The notes below the pieces were generated by a model. The model ran no database searches, was not told the origin of the DNA, and saw nothing but the letters and a program-made list of their open reading frames with translations. A program made the translations under genes and the position numbers. From assembly GCA_902584635.1 (NCBI GenBank), contig CACIAQ010000003.1:28882-92881 (forward strand): 64,000 nt of DNA, in the 5' to 3' direction. This stretch comes from an uncultured Alphaproteobacteria bacterium. Lineage in GTDB: Bacteria > Pseudomonadota > Alphaproteobacteria > Rhodobacterales > Rhodobacteraceae. Positions 42,285-51,603 of this stretch are shown piece after piece; positions within the stretch are counted from its first letter, which is position 1, and every line of letters starts with the position of its first letter.

Positions 42285-43166
42285 ATGACAAGAACAGCAC
42301 GTACTCCTATCAAATTTTTTAGCGTCCTTTCATTTAGCCTAGTTGCTCTATGGCTGCTAATAGCTGCCTTCCCTTTCCTTTGGACATTCTGGGGTAGTTT
42401 CAAAGTTCAATCTGATTTTTTTTCAAAAGCAGATTGGATGTATGCACTTTGGGGAACTAACACCGCAAGAGAAACTGGTAATGCATTCACTGGCTCCGGG
42501 TATTACGGTGCCTGGATAATTGAAGGTTTCTGGAAGAATTTTCTTAACTCTGGGATAGTAGTGTTTTTTACTGTTATAATTTCTCTCACATTTGGAACAC
42601 TGGGTGGCTATGCTCTGGCACGTTCTGGATTTCGTTACGCTTTTTGGATATTGATGGCCGCTCTAGTTTTCCGTGCAATGCCACACATCACGTTAGTATC
42701 TGGGTATCTACTACCGTTTTTTGAATGGAATATTTGGGGGTATTTACCAACCACCATTATTGTACTAGTTGCGATGAACCAGCCATTTACCATTTGGATG
42801 TTACATTCATTCTTCCTAAACGTACCCAAAGATATGGATGAAAGTGCAATGATCGATGGTTGCACACGTTTTGAAGCATTTCGGTATGTTATTGTTCCCG
42901 TCATGTGGCCTGGGGTCATAACTACAGGGCTTTTTAGTTTTCTTTTAGCCTATAACGACTTCACAGTAACTGTAATGCTTCTCAGTGAAGAAAATGAGAC
43001 GATCATTCCCGCTATAAATAGCTTCCTTGGCACCACACAGGTTGAAGGTAAGGTAATGTATGCAGTAGCCGCCGTAGTCTCAGTAACGGCACCAATATTG
43101 GTGTTAATTCTGTTTTTTCAACGTCAAATTGTAAGTGGATTAACTGCTGGAGCGGTTAAGGGTTAG
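42285..43166 (+). CDS. ABC transporter permease (MalG-like)
   Basis: GGYALARSGFRYAF; MDESAMIDGCTRFEAFRYVIVPVMWPGVITTGLFSFLLAYNDF EAA loop. Confidence 0.88.
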   Translation: MTRTARTPIKFFSVLSFSLVALWLLIAAFPFLWTFWGSFKVQSDFFSKADWMYALWGTNTARETGNAFTGSGYYGAWIIEGFWKNFLNSGIVVFFTVIISLTFGTLGGYALARSGFRYAFWILMAALVFRAMPHITLVSGYLLPFFEWNIWGYLPTTIIVLVAMNQPFTIWMLHSFFLNVPKDMDESAMIDGCTRFEAFRYVIVPVMWPGVITTGLFSFLLAYNDFTVTVMLLSEENETIIPAINSFLGTTQVEGKVMYAVAAVVSVTAPILVLILFFQRQIVSGLTAGAVKG

Positions 43167-43170
43167 ATAA

Positions 43171-44241
43171 ATGAATAACAATAAAGTCAAGGATGACATA
43201 AACTCAACAAATAAAGAAATTATTGCAAAGCTCCGTAAAGCACAGGCCGATTTCACAGAGGTAGGTGTTCGGAATGCACTTAATGATTTATTGCTGACTG
43301 ACGCAGTTGTCCACATGCCATACCCGTTTGGCGATTTAGTAGGTCCGGACGACTTTTTTGATACTTGCTATGCGCCATTATTTGAGGCAATGCCAGATCT
43401 TGAGCGGCGGGACTGGATCGTAATCGGTGGACGGACTGAGCATGGTGATAACTGGATTGGGTGTGGTGGCCATTATGTTGGTACATTTGTTGGGCCTTGG
43501 CTTGATATTCCGCCAACTGGTCATTTGACACACATGAGGTTTCACGAATTTTACCGATTTGAACAAGGGCGAGCGGTAGAGGTTCAGGCACTCTGGGATA
43601 TTCCTGAGGTTATGATCCAGGCTAATGCTTGGCCAATGGCGCCTTCTTTGGGATTAGAGTTTTGTATTCCAGGTCCAGCTACTAACGATGGCTTAGTTTC
43701 AGGGCCTTGGGATGATAAACATTCTAATGCATCGTGTGACCTTGTTAAGACTATGCTTCAACATATGAAAAAACATCCTTCACAAGGTGATGTAGATATA
43801 ATGAAAATGCCCCACTTTTGGGATAACAGAGTTAACTGGTATGGGCCAGCTGGTATTGGGACTGCACGTGGAATTGCTGGCTTTAGAAACTGGCATCAAA
43901 TTCCATTTATTAATGCTATGCCAGACAGAGGAAAATATGTGGATGAAATAACATATCATTTTTTTGGTGATAAAGATTATGCTGCAGTCACTGGCTGGCC
44001 TAACATGATACAGACAATAACTAATGACGGTTGGATGGGAATAGCGCCAACAGGAAAACGTATAACAATGAAATCGCTTGATTTCTGGCGTATTGAAAGG
44101 GGTAAAATTCGTGAAAACTGGGTAATGGTAGATCTTTTAGATGTCTACAATCAACTAAATATTGATGTCTTTGCACGTATGAATGAATTCAATAAGGCCC
44201 GCATAAAAGGTAGATTATCTTTCCCAATAGGAGAGTATTAA
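43171..44241 (+). CDS. SnoaL-like (NTF2 fold) ester cyclase-type protein, tandem domain
   Basis: Repeated NTF2-like pattern: GHYVGTFVGPWLDIPPTGHLTHMRFHEFYRFEQGRAVEVQALWDIPEVM and GWMGIAPTGKRITMKSLDFWRIERGKIRENWVMVDLLDVYNQL. Confidence 0.75.
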   Translation: MNNNKVKDDINSTNKEIIAKLRKAQADFTEVGVRNALNDLLLTDAVVHMPYPFGDLVGPDDFFDTCYAPLFEAMPDLERRDWIVIGGRTEHGDNWIGCGGHYVGTFVGPWLDIPPTGHLTHMRFHEFYRFEQGRAVEVQALWDIPEVMIQANAWPMAPSLGLEFCIPGPATNDGLVSGPWDDKHSNASCDLVKTMLQHMKKHPSQGDVDIMKMPHFWDNRVNWYGPAGIGTARGIAGFRNWHQIPFINAMPDRGKYVDEITYHFFGDKDYAAVTGWPNMIQTITNDGWMGIAPTGKRITMKSLDFWRIERGKIRENWVMVDLLDVYNQLNIDVFARMNEFNKARIKGRLSFPIGEY

Positions 44242-44252
44242 ATGATGAGGCA

Positions 44253-45245
44253 TTGACCATGAAAGGATTCGATCCAAAATTTAGAAACTTTCCACACTAT
44301 ATTTTAGGTATAACAAAAGAAATTTGGGAAGAACGCAAAATTGCAAAGCTTAATGATTATTATGCAAATGATATAGTGGTGCGTTCACCTGCCTCAGTGG
44401 TAATTGGCAATGACAATGTCATTGCTGCAACCATGGCTACATTAGCAGAATTTCCCGATCGTACCTTGCTAGGAGAGGATGTGATCTGGTGTACTGCAGA
44501 GGGAGAAGGCATGCTTTCATCACACCGTCTAATATCTACTGCCACACACACATATCATGGCCTCTATGGAGCTCCATCAGGAAAATATCTACAATACCGA
44601 ATTATTGCTGACTGTCATGCTACTAATAATAAAATTGACGACGAATGGTTAATTCGTGATCAGGGTGCAATAGTTCGTCAATTGGGTTTAGATCCAAAAG
44701 ATTATGCAAGTAATCTTATCGAACGTGAAGGTGGTCCAAAAAAATGCATTAAACCTTATACGCCTGCAAATGATACCGTTGGCCCTTATTTAGGAAAAGG
44801 CAATACTAATATCTGGGGGCAACGCCTTGCCAGCACAATTGAAAAAATAATGCATTACGAGTTAGATACTATATTTAATGAATACGATCGCTCTGCTCAA
44901 CTGGAATATCCAGGAGGCATTACTACTCGCAGTTTTAAAGGAGCAGATAGTTTTTGGACTGGTCTCAGATCTAGCTTCCCACATGCAAAATTTAAAGTTC
45001 ACCATGTTATTGGGCGTGATGACAAAAACATGCCTCCTCGTGCTGCAGTTCGGTGGTCTCTTCATGGAAAACACGATGGATTTGGGGCATTCAGTGAGCC
45101 CACCGGTGCAGAAGTTTTTGTCCTTGGCATTACCCATGCAGAGTATGGAGAATTAATTCAAGGGGAACCAAAGATCAGACGTGAATGGACTCTATTTGAT
45201 GAGGTATCAATATGGAAACAAATACTAATGTATAAAAAGTATTAA
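44253..45245 (+). CDS. SnoaL-like (NTF2 fold) protein
   Basis: EERKIAKLNDYYANDIVVRSPASVVIGNDNVIAATMATLAEFPDRTLLGEDVIW; related to the preceding gene. Confidence 0.7.
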   Translation: MTMKGFDPKFRNFPHYILGITKEIWEERKIAKLNDYYANDIVVRSPASVVIGNDNVIAATMATLAEFPDRTLLGEDVIWCTAEGEGMLSSHRLISTATHTYHGLYGAPSGKYLQYRIIADCHATNNKIDDEWLIRDQGAIVRQLGLDPKDYASNLIEREGGPKKCIKPYTPANDTVGPYLGKGNTNIWGQRLASTIEKIMHYELDTIFNEYDRSAQLEYPGGITTRSFKGADSFWTGLRSSFPHAKFKVHHVIGRDDKNMPPRAAVRWSLHGKHDGFGAFSEPTGAEVFVLGITHAEYGELIQGEPKIRREWTLFDEVSIWKQILMYKKY

Positions 45246-45405
45246 ATAAGTAAATATAACATTGTGTAAGTTATTTCAGATTGTATTAAATGATTCTAGC
45301 GTTCATAGAGAACATATGAATATGGAGCGAACACGTTAAATCGCGATTTAATAGTATACAGTCACAGTCAAATGATGGAATTGTGTGGATTTTAGGAGAT
45401 AATTA

Positions 45406-45759
45406 TTGAGTAGAAATATTGTAAAAATTCTAGATAAAGGTTTTTCCGATATTTCTGCTGGCGAGAAAATGCTTATCTCTTCGCCAGAGAAAATTTCAGA
45501 GTTTATTTTTACGATACCCAGGGGTTCTTATTTAAGCATTAAAGAACTAAGGCGTGGACTAGCATTAAAAGCTGGGGCAGATAATACTTGTCCAGTAACA
45601 ACTGGGATATTTCTAAGAATGGCAATTGAACTGCATAAAGATGATGAAAATTTTCCTTACTGGAGAGTTGTTGATGAAAAACACCCTGTAGTGAAAAAGT
45701 TAAACCTTGATGAAAATCAAATTAAAAAGAGGAGAGTTGATGAGGGAATACCGTACTAA
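45406..45759 (+). CDS. MGMT/ATL-like DNA-binding-domain protein (tentative)
   Basis: IPRGSYLSIKELRRGLALKAGADNTCPVTTGIFLRMAIE...PYWRVVDEKHPVVKKL resembles MGMT-family TCPxTTGIF...PYWR proteins; TTG start. Confidence 0.45.
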   Translation: MSRNIVKILDKGFSDISAGEKMLISSPEKISEFIFTIPRGSYLSIKELRRGLALKAGADNTCPVTTGIFLRMAIELHKDDENFPYWRVVDEKHPVVKKLNLDENQIKKRRVDEGIPY

Positions 45760-45878
45760 GAAAAACCTACACAACCCCACAAATCGTTCACAACGAACCA
45801 TCGTCACAGTTTAGCATATTGTTGACTAGGGTAAACTTGATCGGCGATTTTTGCAGAAATGGATGTTGGTCACCTATT

Positions 45879-46049
45879 TTTGACAACACTTTTGACAACA
45901 GTTTTTGTGATTTTCCTGATAACGCATAAGAAACATGAGAAGGATAAGAACTATTTTAAAGGGTTATGAGAAAACTGATAACTCCTGATAACAATATCCA
46001 CGGGTTTTGATCCCGTGTACCGTAGGTTCGAATCCTACCACCCCAGCCA
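45879..46049 (+). repeat. Array repeat R1 (arm block + tRNA-Gln 3' 49 nt)
   Basis: TTTTGACAACACTTTTGACAACAG...CCTGATAAC...ACTATTTTAAAGGGTTATGAG..., then 49/49 nt identical to tRNA-Gln 38682-38730. Confidence 0.95.
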
Positions 46050-46075
46050 TTTCAGAAATCATTTCTTAAGTTTAT

Positions 46076-46564
46076 TTAAACGTCGAATACCGATACTTTT
46101 TTCATCATTACCTCTTGTACCCACTTAAGATCAGGTACTTGATCAACCTGCCAACCGGGAGGACAGGCAACTTTCTTTCCAGACCTTAATGAAAATAAAA
46201 AAGCTCTAAAATTTGTGACAATATACTTTTCTGTTCCGGATTGAGATCTTTCACCCTTAAACTCAGATGAAAATAGACCCACTAGTTTTCTTATAGACCC
46301 ATCATCTTTGAATTTGACCTTTTGATACAAATATCCTCTTATAACTTCCTCCGCGCTCTCTCCTGCTTCAACTTCGACTAACGAACCCAAAATTTTCTCA
46401 CTGCACTGTTGTAGAAATTCTGCGGAGATCTCATTGTAATGAACTGCAATTTCATCTGTATATTTTTTTATAATAACATTGAGCGGCGCTGAATAAAATA
46501 AGGACTCCCGAGCAGCATTTGCACAAAAAATACAAAGTATCCATCCTGGACAATGCAAGGCCAT
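46076..46564 (-). CDS. Hypothetical protein, sole gene of cassette R1-R2
   Basis: 162 aa ORF, only sizeable ORF between R1 and R2; no recognisable family. Confidence 0.55.
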   Translation of the reverse strand: MALHCPGWILCIFCANAARESLFYSAPLNVIIKKYTDEIAVHYNEISAEFLQQCSEKILGSLVEVEAGESAEEVIRGYLYQKVKFKDDGSIRKLVGLFSSEFKGERSQSGTEKYIVTNFRAFLFSLRSGKKVACPPGWQVDQVPDLKWVQEVMMKKVSVFDV

Positions 46565-46887
46565 CCAACTATCCTCTCTATTGACTTAAGTTCATAATAT
46601 GAACTAATCTGAAAAAAAAAAACAAAAACCTCACGTCAACTCTGTTTCAATTCATCAAATACAAATTCAATATTCTAAAAATTCTGAGTTGAGCAGTTTT
46701 TTTAGCTTCGTTTTTCTTTCTTGTTATGAGAAAGTAACGCGCTTTATTACAACAATCCGGATTTTTAAAAAGCTATAATTTCGAGATTTGTTTTAATCAA
46801 GAGATGAAACTTAGCAAATGATCGACCAAAACATGTGAATAACAATTTCAAAGACTTAAATATTTTCCTAAACACATTTTGGCTAAT

Positions 46888-47058
46888 TTTGACAACACTT
46901 TTGACAACAGTTTTCGTGATTTTCCTGATAACTTATCAGAAGCATCAGAAGGATAAGAACTATTTTAAAGAGTTATGAGAATCCTGATAACTCCTGATAA
47001 CAATATCCACGGGTTTTGATCCCGTGTACCGTAGGTTCGAATCCTGCCACCCCAGCCA
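46888..47058 (+). repeat. Array repeat R2
   Basis: Arm block + tRNA-Gln 3' part, 48/49 nt identical (CTACC to CTGCC). Confidence 0.95.
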
Positions 47059-47156
47059 TTTTCTTTAAGAAGTTAAGTTTGCTGGTTCCTTAGAATATTC
47101 TTCAGATTTTGAGAGCTATGAAATGTTTTTAAATAGGGATCACATCCCTTTTAAAA

Positions 47157-48098
47157 TCAATTAAATTTTATTACAAGTCGACCTCTGACCCCACCACTTT
47201 CAAATCGTTTATGTGCTTCCGACACTTGAGACGGACTAAATGTATCGGCCAACCTCAATGAAACTTTCTTTGCGTTTACAAGCTTCCTTAAATCATCCAA
47301 TTTTTCATACATGCAATCTTGAGTTCTTACCCATGTTTGCGTAAAATTTATATCACGCTCACCTGTCCCTTGATAACCTCTAACTGCGGTGAAAGAGCCT
47401 CCATTTTTGACTGCAGCAACTGCTTTTTCATTTAATAAAGCGCCGTCTGCTAAGCCGTCTACGCCCTCGGGAAACCGTTCCAATATATGTTTAATAAATT
47501 CTTCTCCTCTTGGAAGCGATAGATCTGCACCAAGTGATTTAATTAAATTTTGATCTTTTTCTGACGTATCTGCTATCACATATAGACCTAAAGTTTTTGC
47601 AATTTGGATCATATAACCACCGTAGGCTCCTGCAGAGCCAGTAACTGCTAACTTATCGCCTGAGTTCAAGTTCAAAAGTTCTAGAGAAAGCTTTGCCGTT
47701 AAGCCATTCATTGGTAAAGTACACGCTTCTTCAAAACTGACCCCTTCGGGAATTGGAACCACTGCTCCTGACTTTAGAGCAATTTGTTCGCGATATGCCC
47801 CGTGTTGACCATTTGGTACGACCATTGCCATGACCGCGTCGCCTTTTTTGAGATGAGTTTTGACGTTTTCTCCAATCTCCATTACTTTCCCAGAAACATC
47901 CATTCCCGGAACATATGGAGGATCATAAGGTTTTTGTCTTTCTGCTATACCTCCATTACGCGCTAAAATATCTGTAGGATTTATAGCTGCGCAAAACACC
48001 TGTACCAGTATCTCATCCGCCTCAGCTTTTACCTCAGGCACTTCAATAAGCTCTAGCACTTCAGGTCCGCCGTGCTTCATTAAACCAATCGCAAGCAT
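47157..48098 (-). CDS. NADP-dependent quinone oxidoreductase-type zinc-independent MDR alcohol dehydrogenase
   Basis: MKHGGPEVLELIEVPEVKAEADEILVQVFCAAINPTDILARNG, AVTGSAGAYGGYMIQIAKTLG. Confidence 0.85.
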   Translation of the reverse strand: MLAIGLMKHGGPEVLELIEVPEVKAEADEILVQVFCAAINPTDILARNGGIAERQKPYDPPYVPGMDVSGKVMEIGENVKTHLKKGDAVMAMVVPNGQHGAYREQIALKSGAVVPIPEGVSFEEACTLPMNGLTAKLSLELLNLNSGDKLAVTGSAGAYGGYMIQIAKTLGLYVIADTSEKDQNLIKSLGADLSLPRGEEFIKHILERFPEGVDGLADGALLNEKAVAAVKNGGSFTAVRGYQGTGERDINFTQTWVRTQDCMYEKLDDLRKLVNAKKVSLRLADTFSPSQVSEAHKRFESGGVRGRLVIKFN

Positions 48099-48164
48099 CT
48101 GTACCCCTTTGGTTACGATAGATAGTTGATTGATTTATGTTACACTATAAAAAGAGAATTTTAA

Positions 48165-48917
48165 ATGATGTTACCAGACGATCTTACCCCTGAGCAATTT
48201 AGTAAAAAACCAGCAGTCCTGAAAGCTCTTAACAATCCTCGTTCTCCGAGCAGTGTTTTGAATTATATGTGTGGCTGCGATATTAATAATCCTATTGATA
48301 GAAAAAGCCTTTTTTACGATGAAACAGTAGAACCACTATTAGGCATATGGTTTAGAAGTGGAACTGCTTTAGACGATATTTGCAAACCATTTTCATCTGT
48401 TATTCGCGAATTGAAAGCTGATCCACAAACTTTGGTGGAGGATAAATGGTTCACAATTGAGGGCCAGGTTGCTAGAGTGCTCTTAGCAGATCAACTATCT
48501 CGCTCATGTTTTCGAGGGACGGCTGAAGCTTTTTCGTATGACTACATTGGACGCGAGCTCGTTCGAGACCTAGTTGGTAGAGAGAAAGTCCAACAAACTT
48601 TAAAATTGCCTCCAGCACTACTGTATTTACTTCCCTGGGCTTTGGCCCATTCAGAAGAAATAGTCGACCTTGTTCGCGCATGCGAAATAATTGACATGGC
48701 AATTGGTGCTTATCCTAATTTCACTCTATTTGAAGGGAGAAATAAGAAGGCGGTCGATCAACATAGGCAGGTTTTAGAAAAATTTGGGCGTTACCCACAA
48801 AGAAATTCAGAGTTTGGAAGAGCTAATACCCCTGAAGAAGAAAAATGGCTCAATGATAAAGAGAATTTACCAATTTGGGCAGGTGGCAATCTTTCTTTTG
48901 ATCAAAAAATTAGATGA
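48165..48917 (+). CDS. DUF924 family protein
   Basis: LGIWFRSGTALDDICKPF...VARVLLADQLSRSCFRGTAEAFSYDYIGRELVRDL...HRQVLEKFGRYPQRN. Confidence 0.8.
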   Translation: MMLPDDLTPEQFSKKPAVLKALNNPRSPSSVLNYMCGCDINNPIDRKSLFYDETVEPLLGIWFRSGTALDDICKPFSSVIRELKADPQTLVEDKWFTIEGQVARVLLADQLSRSCFRGTAEAFSYDYIGRELVRDLVGREKVQQTLKLPPALLYLLPWALAHSEEIVDLVRACEIIDMAIGAYPNFTLFEGRNKKAVDQHRQVLEKFGRYPQRNSEFGRANTPEEEKWLNDKENLPIWAGGNLSFDQKIR

Positions 48918-48975
48918 GACGAAATTTATAAATCTTAGCTATATCTTTATTTTTATTATTCTATAAATTGAGCGA

Positions 48976-50370
48976 ATGCTTGAAACAAAATCTATTCCTG
49001 AAGAATTACAATTCTCAATAAAAGAAAAAGGGTATGACAAACTAACAACAGTTCAAAGCTTAGTGCTTGATCCTGGTAACAATGATAAAGATCTTCTGGT
49101 GAGCTCCCAAACAGGCTCTGGCAAAACACTTGCTTATGGGTTGTCAATATCGGTTGCTGGACTCAAAGAAATTCTGGGTTCAGATAACAAACTTAAAACC
49201 CTAATCGTTACCCCCACACGAGAATTAGCTTTACAGGTTTTTAATGAGTTAGCATGGCTATTTTCTAAGACTGCGATCAGAATCTCAACGGCGATCGGTG
49301 GGATGGACATAAAAAAAGAAAGAAAAAATATTTCAAAAGGAGTTGATCTTTTAATAGGAACACCAGGAAGGATTAATGACCATATACGGCGGAAAACTTT
49401 CCACTTAAATTATCTAAGATCGCTTGTCCTAGATGAAGCTGATGAAATGCTTGATTTGGGCTTTAAACAAGACTTAGATATGATTGTAAATCAAAGTCCT
49501 GCAAATAAGAGGGTACTTATGTTTTCAGCAACTATCCCAAAAAAAATATTGTCATTAGCATCAAAGTACCAAAAAAACGCAGTCAGAATTGAAGCTACTA
49601 GTCTCGGCAAAGCACACACTGATATTTCTTATGAAACATATTTTGTAAAAAAACATGATATTGAAAACGCAATATTCAACTTTCTCCGATTTCATGATGA
49701 TAAGACTATTATTATTTTTTGCTCTACTAGGAATGCTGTAACGCATATCTCTTCAAGAATATTAAATAGAGGTTTTACTGTTGTCTCCTTATATGGTGCT
49801 TTGAATCAATCAGAGAGGTTCAAGGCATTACAATCCATAAAAAATGGTAGGTGTAAGATATGTGTTGCGACAGACGTAGCAGCAAGAGGTATTGACCTGG
49901 TTAACCTGGATATAGTGATACATGCTGAACTCCCTCATAATCCAGAAACTTTAATACACAGAAGTGGGCGAACCGGGAGAGCTGGGAATAAGGGTCGAAG
50001 TATTCTTTTTTGTTCACCTGGCGAGAAAAGAAAATATGAAAAATTGATCGATTCTGCAAAGGTAAGACCGTTTATTAATAAATTTCTTTCACAAGAAGAA
50101 ATAGAACATAAAGATAATGAAAAGATCATAAACTACCTTTCAAGAAACAAAAAAAATAGTTCTAGTGAACTTAAGTTTGCTAATGAGCTATTATTGCGGT
50201 TTTCTAATGAAGATTTGGCCTTAGCGCTAATTGAAAATTTCAAAGGAAAACTACCTCCGATAGAGGAGGTAGAAAGTCTTGGCGAAGAACAAATTGTTCA
50301 AATGAAAAATGATCGAAAAAAAAAGAAAAGAAGCAACCAAAATTCCAGGCGTAACTTTAGAAAAAGATAG
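48976..50370 (+). CDS. DEAD-box ATP-dependent RNA helicase
   Basis: SSQTGSGKTLAYGL, PTRELALQ, LVLDEADEMLDLGF, FSATIP, VATDVAARGIDL, HRSGRTGRAGNKG. Confidence 0.95.
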   Translation: MLETKSIPEELQFSIKEKGYDKLTTVQSLVLDPGNNDKDLLVSSQTGSGKTLAYGLSISVAGLKEILGSDNKLKTLIVTPTRELALQVFNELAWLFSKTAIRISTAIGGMDIKKERKNISKGVDLLIGTPGRINDHIRRKTFHLNYLRSLVLDEADEMLDLGFKQDLDMIVNQSPANKRVLMFSATIPKKILSLASKYQKNAVRIEATSLGKAHTDISYETYFVKKHDIENAIFNFLRFHDDKTIIIFCSTRNAVTHISSRILNRGFTVVSLYGALNQSERFKALQSIKNGRCKICVATDVAARGIDLVNLDIVIHAELPHNPETLIHRSGRTGRAGNKGRSILFCSPGEKRKYEKLIDSAKVRPFINKFLSQEEIEHKDNEKIINYLSRNKKNSSSELKFANELLLRFSNEDLALALIENFKGKLPPIEEVESLGEEQIVQMKNDRKKKKRSNQNSRRNFRKR

Positions 50371-50375
50371 GAATA

Positions 50376-50545
50376 TTGACAACAATTTTGACAACACTTT
50401 TCGTGATTTTCCTGATAACGCATAAGAAACAAGAGAAACATAAGAACTATTTTAAAGGGTTATGAAAATGCTGATAACTCCTGATAACAATATCCACGGG
50501 TTTTGATCCCGTGTACCGTAGGTTCGAATCCTACCACCCCAGCCA
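50376..50545 (+). repeat. Array repeat R3
   Basis: TTGACAACAATTTTGACAACACTTTTCGTGATTTTCCTGATAACGCATAAG... and 49/49 nt of tRNA-Gln 3' part. Confidence 0.95.
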
Positions 50546-50709
50546 TACTAAATTTAAATTAAGATCCCACACAAAACTACCCGATACCAAGGTCCAAAAA
50601 ATATCTCAATATCAATACTGGGTGGGATATTGCTAAAAGTATTATCATATTGTTAAGACTAGTATATGCTTTTAAAAGCGCGAAGAAGATGAGAAAGGAA
50701 ATTTAAAAT

Positions 50710-51537
50710 ATGTCTAGAACTACAAAAATATCTGTGGGTTCCATTCAAGTAACAGCACTTCGAGATGGTGAGCTTTATCTCCCCAAAGAGGCTCTCGTTA
50801 ATTTAAGAGAGGAAGATGCAGCAATAATTAATGATAGTGAAAATAGTGAGCTTATATACGGTAACGTGAACGCATACTTGATACAAAGCGCTAATCGAAA
50901 TCTTTTAATTGACGCAGGATGCAGGGAATTGTTTGGGCCTACATGTGGCTTTCTTCAAGATGCTATAAAGGAGACTGGACTACAACTAAACGATATAACT
51001 GATTTGTTTTTCACGCATCTACATCCAGATCATATTGCTGGTGCAGTCAATACGGATGGAAAGGCTATTTTTGAAAATGCGGCATTACAAGTATTGGAAT
51101 CAGAACACGATTTTTGGACAAAAAATAACTTTGACCCCATCGAAGTAAACGGAGCTGATTGGTCAAACTTAGCAAGCGGTGTTTTAAACGCATATAATGA
51201 TAAAAAAGAAATAATTTCATTTACTAAAGATCTAATTCCTGGTGTTTCACTACTAAGCATTCCAGGGCATACTCCAGGCCACTCTGGATTTAGAGTTGAT
51301 AGTGATAATCAGGCTCTTGTTCATTTAGGGGATATAATCCATGCTCCTAATCTGCAACTTAATGATCCGAATGCTTCCACAATATTCGATATAGACGGTG
51401 GAGAAGCGCTGAACTCTAGGAAGAAAATGCTTGATATGGTTAGTACGGACAGAGTTATGTGTACGAGCGGACACACTTTAGAGCCAAAATTCGGATTTAT
51501 TGAGAAGCGTGGTACAGGTTTTAAATTTACAGCTTGA
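50710..51537 (+). CDS. MBL-fold metallo-hydrolase
   Basis: NRNLLIDAGCREL, DLFFTHLHPDHIAGAVN (THxHxDH), SIPGHTPGHSGFRV. Confidence 0.9.
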   Translation: MSRTTKISVGSIQVTALRDGELYLPKEALVNLREEDAAIINDSENSELIYGNVNAYLIQSANRNLLIDAGCRELFGPTCGFLQDAIKETGLQLNDITDLFFTHLHPDHIAGAVNTDGKAIFENAALQVLESEHDFWTKNNFDPIEVNGADWSNLASGVLNAYNDKKEIISFTKDLIPGVSLLSIPGHTPGHSGFRVDSDNQALVHLGDIIHAPNLQLNDPNASTIFDIDGGEALNSRKKMLDMVSTDRVMCTSGHTLEPKFGFIEKRGTGFKFTA

Positions 51538-51560
51538 AAGCTAAGAAATAATTTTCAAGC
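51532..51560. terminator. Possible bidirectional terminator between convergent genes
   Basis: Inverted repeat GCTTGAAA-N13-TTTCAAGC between convergent stop codons; weak stem without a clear U-tract. Confidence 0.3.
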
Positions 51561-51603
51561 AATAAACGCTTTCTGATAACAGTTATCGTTATTCTCTTTA
51601 TAA

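Noticed and set aside
45999-46049. Additional tRNA-Gln genes or tRNA pseudogenes at each repeat
   Set aside because: The copies lack the D-arm and the 5' acceptor strand (TGGGGTG), so they cannot form a tRNA. They are better explained as attachment-site copies.
48099-48975. Possible lost repeat inside the three-gene R2-R3 segment
   Set aside because: I read the gaps at 48099-48164 and 48918-48975 and found no recognisable tRNA-Gln or arm-block remnants.
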